Of a stretch of DNA of 51,711 nt, positions 6,995 to 15,482 are shown in pieces. This stretch comes from JAICND01 sp035281425. Its GTDB lineage: Bacteria > Actinomycetota > Acidimicrobiia > Spongiisociales > ZC4RG35. Position numbers and translations under genes: made by a program. The stretch lies in contig DATEDX010000009.1 of NCBI GenBank assembly GCA_035281425.1, forward strand, positions 1 to 51,711. The letters run 5' to 3'. The notes below the pieces were generated by a model. The model saw only the letters and a list, made by a program, of their open reading frames with translations. It was not told the DNA's origin and ran no database searches. How positions within the stretch are numbered: position 1 is the stretch's first letter; the number at the start of each line of letters is the position of its first letter.

Positions 6995-9448
6995 TCAGAT
7001 CTTGGGGAGTTTGAAGCCCGACTTCTCGACCACGTAGTCGCGGGAAGAGAGGGCGGCCCGTTTGACCGCTTCCCAGTCGACATGGAGTAGCTTCCCGGCC
7101 CGTTTCATGATCTGGCCGGCGATGATGACGGTGTCGACGTTGCTCGTGTCCATCCCTACCACCACCGCCGTGACGGGATCGTTGAGAGGGGTGACGTTGA
7201 GGCGGTCGGTGCGGAGGAGGATCAGGTCGGCCTGTTTTCCCGGTGTCAGGGTGCCCACCTTGGCGTCGAGGCCGTTGGCCCGGGCCCCTTCCACGGTGGC
7301 ATATTCGAGGACCTCCCGCATCGACACCGGAGCCTTGCCCTCCGCCGCCGCCAGTGACCGCTGCAATCCGAACACAGAGCGCATCTGGTTGAACATGTCG
7401 GCGGGGACGTTGGTCTCCACATCCACGCTCAGGCTGGGTCGCAGCCCCCGATCCAAGAACTTCTGGATGGGGGGCATCCCGTGACCCATCATCATCTCCA
7501 CCGGTGAGGCCAATGACACCGTGCCCCCGGTGTCAACGATCATCTGAATCTCCCTGTCGTTGAGGGTGGTGCAGTGGATGTAGGTGGTGTCCGGACCCAG
7601 GAGGCCCGCCTCCCCGAACTCCTGCACCTTGCCGTCTTGTCCGTACGAGCCGACCCCGACATGAGTGGTGATCCGCGCCCCCGCTTCCCGGGCCAGTTTC
7701 CAGTGGTCGCGGGTGATCTCGAAGTCGGTGAACTCGGGCCCGGGGGCGGCTAACGCCAGGGTGAGCTTCTGGTCCTTCGAGGAGAAATGTTCGGTGGCGG
7801 CGCGCACGAACCAACTGGGCTGGCGTTCCTCCCATTTCCCCCACCAGGGGAATCCATAGGCGAACACCCCCCGGATCCCCGAACGTCTGAGAGCTTCGAT
7901 CACAGCGTCGGTGTGGGCAGGAGATCCCTGAATGTGGGACCAGTCGAGGAGGGTGGTGATTCCGGCGTCGATGGCCCCAAGGGCGGAGAGGAGGTTGCCG
8001 ACATAGGCGTCTTCGGGACGGAAGGCGGGGGCCAGCTTGTGAAGGACGAAGGAGATGTAGCTGGTACGGCCCTCCAAGGGAACGTCGGTGCCGATGTTGC
8101 GGAGGATGCCCTCCCAGATGTGGCGATGGGTATCGACGAACCCGGGCATGACGATCATCCCCCCCGCCTCGACAACTTCGGCGTCGCCGGCCTCGAGGTG
8201 GGGGCCGACGGCGGCGATCCGGTCCCCGTCGATGAGGACGTCGCCGGGGATGAAATCTCCCAGCATCGGGTCGAGGGTGAGGACGGTTCCACCCTTGATG
8301 AGCTTGCGGTCGGTGGCGGGAACCCGGAAGTCGGTTCCCGAGGGGTAGAACTGGGGGACCTGCACCGTCTGCTGGGCTCGGCTCCCAATCACCAGCCGGC
8401 GGGCACGACGGAAGTTGCGCTTGACCAGTTCCTTCAGGTCCCCAACCTGGAAGAGAAGCAGCCCGACCAGTATGAGTAGCCCGATAATCATGGTCCCGTC
8501 GCTGGGGGACAGGCCGAGGTAGGGGAGCACGGTCAGGATCAGAGCGAGGAGGAGGGCGGCGACGGTGCCGCCGATGAAAGTGGCCCGGCCCCCGGCCAGC
8601 GAGGCTCCCCCGAGGACGGCAGCGGTGATGCTGTTGAGGGCGAAGGTGGATCCCACCTGGGCGTTGCCGATCGGCGATCGGGCCATGACGAAGATGGAAG
8701 CGACCGCCGCCAGCACCGCCGACAGCAGCAGGGCGCGAACCCGGATCCAATTGGTAGGTACGCCCCCTCGCTTGGCCGACCGGTCGTCGAACCCCACCGC
8801 GCGAAGGGCCAGCCCCGACCCGGAGGCGTGGAGCCAGAGGTCGAGACTGATTGCCACCCCCACCACCGCTAGGAAGGCGACGGGTATGGGTCCGACACTG
8901 GTGGTGAGGAAAGAAACGAACCCGCTGTTGATGACCCCCTGGGCGGTAGGGCGAAGCGTCAGGGAGATGCCGTCGAGGATGCTCATGGTCGCCAAGGTGG
9001 CGATGATCGACGGGATCTTGACTCCCCGCACCAACCCGGCGTTGAACAGACCCAAAGCCAGACCGATGGCGAGGATGATTGCCACCCCCGCCAGCACGCC
9101 GCCGGTGGTGGCGCCGGCACCGATCAGGAAGGAGGCAGTTACCACTCCCAAGCTGATCATGGCCCCCACCGAGAGATCGATGTACCCGACCAGAAGAGCG
9201 TTGGTCTGGGCGACGGTGGCGACGATCAGGGGCAGGGCCAGGATGAGGATCTGATTGATGTTGGTGGCGTTGATGAAACCGGGGAATCGGTTGTTGGTGA
9301 ACCAGAGCAGGCCTCCCAACAGCAATACCTGCAGAGCCACCGGCATCCACAGCCGCACTTTGACGATTTTGCGCCACTTGTTCTTGTCGCGGGCGTCGCG
9401 GAGAACTTTGCGCACAGCCTGCCGGGCGGCGTCCATGGTCGTAGTCAT
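6995..9448 (-). CDS. ABC importer permease fused to an ATZ/TRZ-type amidohydrolase
   Basis: One uninterrupted 817-residue frame. Residues 1-345 are a BPD_transp_2 (RbsC-like) permease with about ten membrane segments and the family motif GYIDLSVGAMISL near residue 90. A basic linker (KRNFRRARRLV, about 343-353) leads into a metal-dependent amidohydrolase from about residue 380: MPGFVDTHRH with H441/H443, later THVG and IHCTTL histidines, and the SVDVETN aspartate. All expected metal and catalytic positions appear present. The ATG at 9448 overlaps the ATPase stop by four bases, which fixes the start; the longer upstream open frame is only the ATPase gene read in another frame. RbsC-type permeases have a cytoplasmic C terminus, so the enzyme would sit at the inner mouth of the channel. 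Substrate unknown; ATZ/TRZ enzymes deaminate or hydrolyse nucleobases, triazines and similar rings. Confidence 0.88.
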   Translation of the reverse strand: MTTTMDAARQAVRKVLRDARDKNKWRKIVKVRLWMPVALQVLLLGGLLWFTNNRFPGFINATNINQILILALPLIVATVAQTNALLVGYIDLSVGAMISLGVVTASFLIGAGATTGGVLAGVAIILAIGLALGLFNAGLVRGVKIPSIIATLATMSILDGISLTLRPTAQGVINSGFVSFLTTSVGPIPVAFLAVVGVAISLDLWLHASGSGLALRAVGFDDRSAKRGGVPTNWIRVRALLLSAVLAAVASIFVMARSPIGNAQVGSTFALNSITAAVLGGASLAGGRATFIGGTVAALLLALILTVLPYLGLSPSDGTMIIGLLILVGLLLFQVGDLKELVKRNFRRARRLVIGSRAQQTVQVPQFYPSGTDFRVPATDRKLIKGGTVLTLDPMLGDFIPGDVLIDGDRIAAVGPHLEAGDAEVVEAGGMIVMPGFVDTHRHIWEGILRNIGTDVPLEGRTSYISFVLHKLAPAFRPEDAYVGNLLSALGAIDAGITTLLDWSHIQGSPAHTDAVIEALRRSGIRGVFAYGFPWWGKWEERQPSWFVRAATEHFSSKDQKLTLALAAPGPEFTDFEITRDHWKLAREAGARITTHVGVGSYGQDGKVQEFGEAGLLGPDTTYIHCTTLNDREIQMIVDTGGTVSLASPVEMMMGHGMPPIQKFLDRGLRPSLSVDVETNVPADMFNQMRSVFGLQRSLAAAEGKAPVSMREVLEYATVEGARANGLDAKVGTLTPGKQADLILLRTDRLNVTPLNDPVTAVVVGMDTSNVDTVIIAGQIMKRAGKLLHVDWEAVKRAALSSRDYVVEKSGFKLPKI

Positions 9449-11040
9449 GGGCCGGCGGAGGGTCGTGGCGACCGAGGCATGGCCACGCCCAGCGGGGAGC
9501 GCCCCGCCCGAGAGAGGCCGGGGCCGCGGACGATGGCCTCGGTGATGCGCCGCTCGTCGAGTTCGTCGCCGGGAATCTCCTCGATGATGGTGCCCCGCGA
9601 CATCACCAGCACCCGGTCGCAGAGGCCGGAGAGCTCCAGGGGGTCGCTCGACTTGACGAGGAGGGCAGCTCCTTGGTCGGTCCGGGCCCGCAGCGCCCGA
9701 TAGATGTCGAAGCGGGAGCCGACGTCCACCCCTTGGGTGGGCTCGTAGGCAAGGATCACTGAAGGTTTGCGGAGGAACGATCGAGCCACCGAGACCTTCT
9801 GCTGGTTGCCACCGGAGAGGAACTCCACTGGTTGCTCGAGGGAAGGAGTCCGGATCTCCAACTGATCGACTAGGCCCCGAACCGCCTTTCGTTCTGCCCG
9901 TCTTCTCAAGAGCCCTACCAGGGCGAACCTCTTCAGCGACTGGATGGTCGAGTTGACCCTCACCCCGAGCACGGTGGCCAGGGCTTCTCGTTTGCGGTCC
10001 CCGGGAAGGAGCATGAGCCCGGCGTCGACCGCTTCGTGGGTGGAGATGAGGTTCAGATCCTGGCCATCGCACACCACTCGGCCGGCGCGGGGTGGGACCC
10101 TCCCAGCGAGGCAGTCGAACAGCTGGGGTTGACCATTGCCCTCAGCGCCCGCCACCCCCACCACCTCCCCGGATTGAAGAGTGAAGCTGACCGGCCCGAA
10201 GGACTGGCCCTGGAGCCCGTCCACCACCAGCACCTCTCTCTTGGGAGCCAGCTGGGAGGAGGGAGCGGGAAACGCCGCCTCGAAAGGCCGGCCCACGATC
10301 AGCTCGACCAAAGCCTGCTCGGTAGTGGCCCGGGCGTGGAAGGTGCCCTGAGTGCGCCCGTCACGAAGAACAGTGATTCGGTCGGCGATTTCCAGCACTT
10401 CGGGTAGGCGGTGGCTCACATAGACGACTCCGATTCCCCGCTTCCGGCTGGCTATCACCGTGCGGTGGAGCGCTTCGACTTCGTCGGGGCCGAGGGCTGT
10501 GGTGGGTTCGTCGAGGAGTAACACCTTGGGCTTGGTGACCATCGCCTTGGCGACCTCGAACAGTTGCCGCTCGGCCAGGGTGAGCATTCCCGCCGGGGCA
10601 TCGGGGAACAGTTCCAAGTCGAGGTCGAACTCGGCCAAGAGACGCCGGGCCCACCGCTTCCGTCGCCAGAAAGGTGGTCGCTGATCCCGCGGCGCTGCCA
10701 AGTAGAGGTTGTTCTTCACTGGCTCGGGCTGGACTAGGGAGGTGTCCTGATAGGCCATGGCCAATCCCAGCCTCCTTGCCAGCGCCGGCGAATCGCGCCG
10801 TAGGGGCTTACCGCCGATCCGAATGGTTCCCCGGTCGGGTTCGACGAACCCACTGGCAATCCCAAGGAGAGTCGACTTTCCTGATCCGTTCTCACCGACC
10901 AGGGCGTGGACCTCGCCTGCCCGGCAGTCGAAGCTGACATCGGTCAGCGCTCGCACCGCCCCGAACTGGCGGGAGACTCCCACCAGTTCGAGGACGAGAT
11001 CGTCCGTAGCCGGCTCTCCTCGGGGATTGCTGTTGATCAT
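9445..11040 (-). CDS. RbsA-type ABC ATPase with two nucleotide-binding domains
   Basis: This 531-residue protein has the duplicated RbsA/MglA layout. The first domain has Walker A GENGSGKST, signature region LTLAERQLFEVAKAM and Walker B LLLDEPTTALG. The second has a degenerate Walker A (GAEGNGQPQL) and a well kept signature LSGGNQQKVSVARSF, as is normal for the family. It overlaps the binding-protein gene before it and the permease-enzyme fusion after it by four bases each, so the three are translationally coupled. It energises the two permeases at 6995-9448 and 12484-13503. Confidence 0.92.
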   Translation of the reverse strand: MINSNPRGEPATDDLVLELVGVSRQFGAVRALTDVSFDCRAGEVHALVGENGSGKSTLLGIASGFVEPDRGTIRIGGKPLRRDSPALARRLGLAMAYQDTSLVQPEPVKNNLYLAAPRDQRPPFWRRKRWARRLLAEFDLDLELFPDAPAGMLTLAERQLFEVAKAMVTKPKVLLLDEPTTALGPDEVEALHRTVIASRKRGIGVVYVSHRLPEVLEIADRITVLRDGRTQGTFHARATTEQALVELIVGRPFEAAFPAPSSQLAPKREVLVVDGLQGQSFGPVSFTLQSGEVVGVAGAEGNGQPQLFDCLAGRVPPRAGRVVCDGQDLNLISTHEAVDAGLMLLPGDRKREALATVLGVRVNSTIQSLKRFALVGLLRRRAERKAVRGLVDQLEIRTPSLEQPVEFLSGGNQQKVSVARSFLRKPSVILAYEPTQGVDVGSRFDIYRALRARTDQGAALLVKSSDPLELSGLCDRVLVMSRGTIIEEIPGDELDERRITEAIVRGPGLSRAGRSPLGVAMPRSPRPSAGP

Positions 11041-12413
11041 CCTCCGAACATCATCGCCAGTACATCATCGGGGACGAGCGAGGTGCCTGAAACTGCCGCG
11101 TCGGGCCGGTCCGGGTTGCAGTCGGCCGCCGTCACCTGCCGCATGACGTGAGGGACGATCACCGTGGCGGGGATCTCAGCCCCCTTGAGGGCCATCATCG
11201 CCGCGGTAACCCCGGTTCGGGACTGGAAGTTGCCGCCTGCCGAGTAGAAGATGTTGTAGGTCGGCTCGTTGCGTTCTGCCCAGTCGCAGAACAGGTTCTG
11301 CTCGTCGGTGCGGAGGGCCAGGGTCAGGTTTTGCACCGGGATCCCCAACTCCTCGTAGACGGGCAAGCCGAACCAGACCCCATCAGCGTATTCGTAGGCG
11401 TAGCCGTTGATGTCGGGGTTGGTGGTCAAGAGTCCCCGGAAGACGTCGGGGATTGCCGGGGGGAACCAGAAGGTATCCCCGGTAGTGCTGTCCTCGTTGG
11501 CCGGGGGGTTGACCAGGGAGATCTCTGACGCCAGTGATCCCACCGTGCAGCGCTGCCAGCCGAGGGTCAGGGCGTTCCCAGGGGTGCCGCCGAGCAACGC
11601 CACCTTGCCCGAGCTGACTCCGGTATTGAGCACTTCAGCGAAGCTCTCTCCCAAGGCGCACAGATCCTCACCCACCACGGTCAGGTAGTCCTCTCCGGGG
11701 ATGGCGGCGCCTTCCTGGTCGGGAAGCCCGACGTAACCCGCCGAGAAGGGGACATAGAGAATGCCCGCCGCATCGGCCTCCCTCACCGCCTCGGCCAGAG
11801 CTACCCCTACATCGGGGTATCCAACGATGAAGTCGACCCCTCGTTGGATCAGGAATCTGAACTGGTTGACGTGGACGGCTGGATCCTGGTCGAAGTTGGC
11901 CGCGGTGGAAACGATGGTTCCGATCTCCGGGTAGGTGAGGGCCTGGAGGACGGCCTCCATATGACTCACCGATCGCCACACGTTCACCTCGTTGCCGCCA
12001 CCATCGGCATACCCCATCACCAGGTCGCCGCCGCTACCCGTGTCGCATTCCTGCTGGCTCCAACATTCGAGAGCCTTGTTGACGTCGATACCTGCCGCGG
12101 CCAGATCCTGGTGGGCTCGGGCGATGGAAGCGAGAACGATGTTCCAACTCGCTTCGTCCGATGGGGTCACCGGACCCAACGCCTTTTCGACCAGCGCCGG
12201 GTCGGCGTCGGTGCTCTCCCCATATTCGGCCAGGGGGTCTTCGGTCATAGTGGTGTCGGTAGTTCCCTCGGTGGTGTCGGGGGTGCCGGTGGTGGTGGTG
12301 GCGGCGGTGGTCGTCGTCACCGCCGCCGTGGTGGTGGTGGCGGCAGTGCCGCCGCAGGCTCCCACGATGAGGGCCAGGACCCCCGCCAGCGCCAGTACTC
12401 GTATTCGTGTCAT
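11037..12413 (-). CDS. Lipoprotein substrate-binding protein (periplasmic-binding type 1 fold, RbsB-like)
   Basis: This 458-residue precursor begins with a lipoprotein signal (LALAGVLALIVGAC; Cys about residue 20), then a Thr-rich tether rich in TTTT runs up to about residue 60. The rest resembles Peripla_BP_4 sugar/ribose-type binding proteins, with segments such as NQFRFLIQRGVDFIVGYPDV and GKVALLGGTPGNA. It would feed the RbsABC-like pore. The ribosome site GGAGGAGGA just before the ATG is the strongest in the operon, fitting high demand for the binding protein. Substrate unknown, but the flanking amidohydrolases suggest a small cyclic nitrogen compound or a nucleoside rather than a plain sugar (inference). 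Confidence 0.85.
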   Translation of the reverse strand: MTRIRVLALAGVLALIVGACGGTAATTTTAAVTTTTAATTTTGTPDTTEGTTDTTMTEDPLAEYGESTDADPALVEKALGPVTPSDEASWNIVLASIARAHQDLAAAGIDVNKALECWSQQECDTGSGGDLVMGYADGGGNEVNVWRSVSHMEAVLQALTYPEIGTIVSTAANFDQDPAVHVNQFRFLIQRGVDFIVGYPDVGVALAEAVREADAAGILYVPFSAGYVGLPDQEGAAIPGEDYLTVVGEDLCALGESFAEVLNTGVSSGKVALLGGTPGNALTLGWQRCTVGSLASEISLVNPPANEDSTTGDTFWFPPAIPDVFRGLLTTNPDINGYAYEYADGVWFGLPVYEELGIPVQNLTLALRTDEQNLFCDWAERNEPTYNIFYSAGGNFQSRTGVTAAMMALKGAEIPATVIVPHVMRQVTAADCNPDRPDAAVSGTSLVPDDVLAMMFGG

Positions 12414-12427
12414 ATTCCTCCTCCATG

Positions 12428-12444
12428 GAGGGCATGGCGCCCTC
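12428..12444 (-). promoter_or_regulatory. Small hairpin before the binding-protein gene
   Basis: GAGGGC at 12428-12433 pairs with GCCCTC at 12439-12444 around a 5-base loop, just upstream of the ribosome site of the binding-protein gene on the minus strand. It may protect the 5' end of the processed downstream mRNA. Role inferred. Confidence 0.35.
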
Positions 12445-12483
12445 CCCTCGATCGATGTCGCAGGTTCTGCGCTCCTTTCTTTG

Positions 12484-13503
12484 TTATGTGCGTAAAACCT
12501 TTCGGCGGTCCCGCTCCCGAATCACCCGCTCTACCGCCTTGATGATCCGATCTCCTGAAACCAGCATTCCTCCCACGATCACCAGCCCGAACACCACGAA
12601 TTGGAGGGCAGTGGGTAGCCCGATGGTCCTCATCATTTGGTTGAGGCCGGTAAGGAAGAAGGCGGCGGCAAAAGTTGAAAGCGGGCTAGCCAGGCCCCCA
12701 GTAAGCGAAGCGCCTCCGATCACCACCGCCGCGATCGGCCCCAGCAAATAAGCGGAGCCGGCTGCTACCCCGGGGCTGCGTAGCAAGCCCGCCAGTGCCA
12801 CCCCGGCCGCTCCGTAGAGGACGGCGGCCACCACATAGGCCAGGATCTGATTGATGTTGACCCTGACCCCCACTACCTGGGAGGCGGTGGGGTTGGCTCC
12901 CACGACTTGGAACCGGCGGCCGACGGTCGTGTAGCGGAAAGCGATGATGAGGAGGAGGGTGACTAACACCCCGAGCCAGAAGATGGGGCTGACCCCGAAG
13001 ATCCGGGTCGAGGTCCAGTCCGACCACCCTTTGGGCACCGGGCTCTGCACCGGGAACCGGCGGGCATAGCGGTTGACGACTCCGAAGACGACTTGACCGA
13101 CGGCCAGGGTGACGATGAGGGGGTTGAGCTTGAGACCCCCGATGATGATTCCGTTGACGAGGCCGACCAGGGCAGCCGCCCCCAAGGCGGTGAGGATGGC
13201 GATACCGATTCGTTGGTCGGACTGCTGTCCGACTCCCACCATCAAGGCGGCGGCGAGGGTGAAAGTACCGGGGACGCTCAGGTCGATCCCTCCGGTCATC
13301 ACCACCAGCATCTGCCCCAGGGCGGCGATGGCGAGAAGCGCCCCATAGGGGGCGATGGCGCTCAGGGCGACGCTTCCCAGCGTGGCCGGTACCCAGACGG
13401 CGGCGACGATGATGAGGACAACGATGGCGATGTAGACCGGGAGGTACCTTGAGGCGACCACAAAGGAGGTCACGGCCGCCGAGGGGGCCCGGAGCACGGT
13501 CAT
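12484..13503 (-). CDS. ABC importer permease (RbsC-like, stand-alone)
   Basis: This 339-residue permease of the BPD_transp_2 family has about ten membrane segments and the motif MTGGIDLSVPGTF near residue 75. It has no enzymatic tail, unlike its paralogue at 6995-9448; the two probably form a heterodimeric pore. The start ATG overlaps the amidohydrolase stop by four bases. A 70-base gap containing a hairpin separates it from the binding-protein gene. Confidence 0.9.
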   Translation of the reverse strand: MTVLRAPSAAVTSFVVASRYLPVYIAIVVLIIVAAVWVPATLGSVALSAIAPYGALLAIAALGQMLVVMTGGIDLSVPGTFTLAAALMVGVGQQSDQRIGIAILTALGAAALVGLVNGIIIGGLKLNPLIVTLAVGQVVFGVVNRYARRFPVQSPVPKGWSDWTSTRIFGVSPIFWLGVLVTLLLIIAFRYTTVGRRFQVVGANPTASQVVGVRVNINQILAYVVAAVLYGAAGVALAGLLRSPGVAAGSAYLLGPIAAVVIGGASLTGGLASPLSTFAAAFFLTGLNQMMRTIGLPTALQFVVFGLVIVGGMLVSGDRIIKAVERVIRERDRRKVLRT

Positions 13504-14753
13504 CCGGCCAGCCCTACCTGTTGGTTCATGAGTCGTTGACGGGACTGGAAAGCCAAGGTACGGGCCCGCTCCACATCAGCCTGATGGCGGCCATCGGCCA
13601 CCAATACCTGGCCGCCCGCGACCACCCAGGTGACGTTGGAGGTATCCATTCCCCACACCACTGCGCCGATGGGGTCGTTGACCGGGTGGATGTTGGGTCG
13701 GTCGGCGGCGAGGACCAGGATGTCCGCCGCCTTACCGGGAGCGATAGATCCGGTTACCTCACCCAGTCCTACCGCCCCTGCCCCGTCGGAGGTGGCGTAG
13801 CGAATCACCTCCCTGGTGGTGAGAAGTTTGGGCAGTCCGGCTTTGCCGGCCAACTTTTTGTCAAACGAGGCTGCGTGCTGCAGCGAGATCACGGCTCGCA
13901 TCTGGGCGAAGAGGTCTCCGGGAGCCAAACCGGGCCGGTCGACTCCCAGCCCCGGTCGGATTCCCCGGTCGATCAGCTTTTGGATCGGCGGCTGCAACCC
14001 GGCGGCCATCTCCGCGGCCGGGGTCAAGCACACCGATGTCGTGGAGGAGGCGATGGCGTCGAGCTCGTGGTCCCTGAGGTTGCTGCAGTGGATCAAGGTC
14101 AGATCTCTTCCGAGCAGGCCGCTTTTCGACCACTCTTTCACCTGGGTCGAAGTCCCGGCATGGGCGAAGAGACGGAGCCCAAGGCGGCGAGCGGCGGCGG
14201 CCACCTTCTCGACCTCGTCGGTGGAGCTTTCGGGGAGGGCGACCGCCACGGTCGTAGCCGGACCTCGGCCCATCTCGGTGAGCTGTCGCAACCCGGACTC
14301 TTCATCGCCGGGCCCGACCCACGGAGGCACCAACGCCACCATTGTGCGCAACCCGGAATCGGCGTGTGCTTCGAGGGCGGCGGCGGCTCTGGCAGGACTC
14401 GAAGCCTCGAGCCAGTCGACGACGGTGGTGATGCCGGCTTCGGCTGCGGCCAGAAGCCCGATCAAAGTGGCCGCATACACATCTTCAGGCTCATAAGAAC
14501 CGCTCGGAGGCTCTGACGGAATCTCGCCGGCGTTGCTGAGCAGACTCTCGGCGAGATGATGGTGGGTGTCGACAAAGCCCGGCATCACGATGGAGTTGGT
14601 GGCATCGATGGTCAAGGCGTCGCGGGCCCGGAGACCGGTGCCGATTTCTGCGATCCGGCCTGCTTCGACGAGGACATCACCGGCGGTGAGGTTCCCGAAT
14701 TTGGGGTCCATGGTGAGGATCCACCCGCCCCGGATGAGAAGTCTCTGGTTCAT
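13500..14753 (-). CDS. ATZ/TRZ-type amidohydrolase (stand-alone), first gene of the operon
   Basis: This 417-residue cytoplasmic metal hydrolase is clearly related to the C-terminal domain of the fusion at 6995-9448. It shares the N-terminal beta-sandwich (LIRGGWILTMDPKFG), the VMPGFVDTHHH metal site (H64/H66), LFAHAG, LIHCSNL, the PPIQKLIDRGIRPGLGVD stretch with the catalytic Asp, and the tail GKAADILVLAADRPN. Known relatives deaminate or dechlorinate guanine, cytosine, S-adenosylhomocysteine or triazines; the exact reaction cannot be told. The ATG has a weak GGTGG ribosome site and lies downstream of a LacI-type palindrome and an inverted repeat. Confidence 0.88.
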   Translation of the reverse strand: MNQRLLIRGGWILTMDPKFGNLTAGDVLVEAGRIAEIGTGLRARDALTIDATNSIVMPGFVDTHHHLAESLLSNAGEIPSEPPSGSYEPEDVYAATLIGLLAAAEAGITTVVDWLEASSPARAAAALEAHADSGLRTMVALVPPWVGPGDEESGLRQLTEMGRGPATTVAVALPESSTDEVEKVAAAARRLGLRLFAHAGTSTQVKEWSKSGLLGRDLTLIHCSNLRDHELDAIASSTTSVCLTPAAEMAAGLQPPIQKLIDRGIRPGLGVDRPGLAPGDLFAQMRAVISLQHAASFDKKLAGKAGLPKLLTTREVIRYATSDGAGAVGLGEVTGSIAPGKAADILVLAADRPNIHPVNDPIGAVVWGMDTSNVTWVVAGGQVLVADGRHQADVERARTLAFQSRQRLMNQQVGLAG

Positions 14754-14777
14754 CGACCGGCCACCACCCTGATGATG

Positions 14778-14819
14778 GTCTCCCGCCTTGGATCACACCC
14801 CAGAGTCACGGCGGGAGAC
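14778..14819 (-). promoter_or_regulatory. Inverted repeat in the leader of the ABC-amidohydrolase operon
   Basis: GTCTCCCGCC at 14778-14787 is complementary to GGCGGGAGAC at 14810-14819. On the minus strand it would form a 10-bp stem with a 22-base loop in the mRNA leader, 25 bases before the start codon. It matches no riboswitch consensus I know. It may be a leader structure or a second operator. Confidence 0.45.
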
Positions 14820-14839
14820 TAAAAGCAGCCAGGCCATAA

Positions 14840-14853
14840 TGCAAGCGTTTGCA
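14840..14853. promoter_or_regulatory. LacI-family operator-like palindrome
   Basis: TGCAAGCGTTTGCA is symmetric at 12 of 14 positions with the central CG typical of LacI-family operators (compare the PurR/RbsR/CcpA type). It lies 87 bases upstream of the operon start; a CATTAT sequence next to it on the minus strand could be the -10 box. A LacI-type regulator is not encoded in the window, so it would act in trans. Confidence 0.6.
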
Positions 14854-14939
14854 GAGGACCTGGGGTGCCTGGAAACTGGTGGTTTCTCTGCGCTGATATG
14901 GGACGGAACCGGGGTGTTGATAGCCGGCGTCTCATCAGT

Positions 14940-15326
14940 GTGAGACCGCTCAGGTATGTGCTAATTCTCTTGTCGGCTCTTGCCTGGATGGCCTGTGCCG
15001 GGGCGCCGGAGGTGACAGCCACCGTGGAGGGCAGATTGGTAGCAGGTCCAGTCTGCCCGGTGGAAAGCGATCCACCCGATCCGCAGTGTGCCCCTCGCCC
15101 GGTGGAAGGGGCAGAGATCGTGGCCACCACGATTGATGGGCGCCAGTACCGCACCGAGTCCGGGCCCGATGGCTACTTTGAGTTGTCAGTGGCGGCGGGC
15201 GAGGTCACAGTTGAGTTCCTGCCGGTGGATGGTCTGATGGGCATTCCGGAGCCAATCCTGGTGGTGGTGACCGAGGGGGACACCCTCGACCTGGGCGACG
15301 TCGGATACGACACGGGAATTCGTTAG
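14940..15326 (+). CDS. Small lipoprotein with a carboxypeptidase-regulatory-like (beta-sandwich) domain
   Basis: From the GTG at 14940 the product has 128 residues: RPLRYVLILLSALAWMAC gives a lipoprotein signal with Cys near residue 20. After it comes a compact domain with PVEGAEIVATTIDGRQYRTE and GPDGYFELSVAAGEVTVEF, the typical layout of CarboxypepD_reg/Cna-B-like sandwich domains. Earlier in-frame starts (14865, 14898) would put charged residues before the signal and are less likely. Probably surface-anchored; function unknown. The TAG stop is the first part of a heptamer array. Confidence 0.6.
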   Translation: MRPLRYVLILLSALAWMACAGAPEVTATVEGRLVAGPVCPVESDPPDPQCAPRPVEGAEIVATTIDGRQYRTESGPDGYFELSVAAGEVTVEFLPVDGLMGIPEPILVVVTEGDTLDLGDVGYDTGIR

Positions 15327-15328
15327 AC

Positions 15329-15363
15329 GGAAGACGGAAGACGGAAGACGGAAGACGTAAGAC
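15329..15363. repeat. Heptamer array 1 (five units)
   Basis: Four perfect GGAAGAC units followed by GTAAGAC, all in phase. A partial unit (TAGAC) in front contains the stop codon of the lipoprotein gene. It runs directly into the hairpin core at 15364. Confidence 0.95.
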
Positions 15364-15420
15364 CTTCCTCCCCCAGGAGCGAAGCGACGTTGGGGGAGGT
15401 GGCCCGCAGGGCTGGAGGGG
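15364..15420. repeat. Palindromic core of the composite repeat (copy 1)
   Basis: CCTCCCCCA at 15367-15375 pairs with TGGGGGAGG at 15391-15399, followed by GGTGGC and a second small stem (GCCC/GGGC, 15402-15412) and GGAGGGGG. The same order of elements recurs at 46241 and, inverted, at 28927. It is similar in style to REP-type intergenic palindromes of other bacteria. Confidence 0.9.
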
Positions 15421-15482
15421 GTCCTGGGGGGGTGCCCGGCAGCGGGGGATGGCAGAGGTGGCACTGCCGGTACAGTCTTCCC

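Noticed and set aside
7533..9377. 614-codon open frame on the minus strand
   Set aside because: It lies inside the fusion gene in another frame and encodes only Arg/His/Pro/Gly-rich sequence typical of a GC-rich shadow frame.
9449..10072. N-terminal extension of the permease-hydrolase fusion to give 1025 residues
   Set aside because: The added 208 residues are Arg/Pro/Gly-rich and overlap the C-terminal coding part of the ATPase gene in another frame; the ATG at 9448 overlaps the ATPase stop in the usual four-base way.
13449..14516. 355-codon plus-strand open frame
   Set aside because: It is antisense to the amidohydrolase and permease genes, with no ribosome site or recognisable domain.
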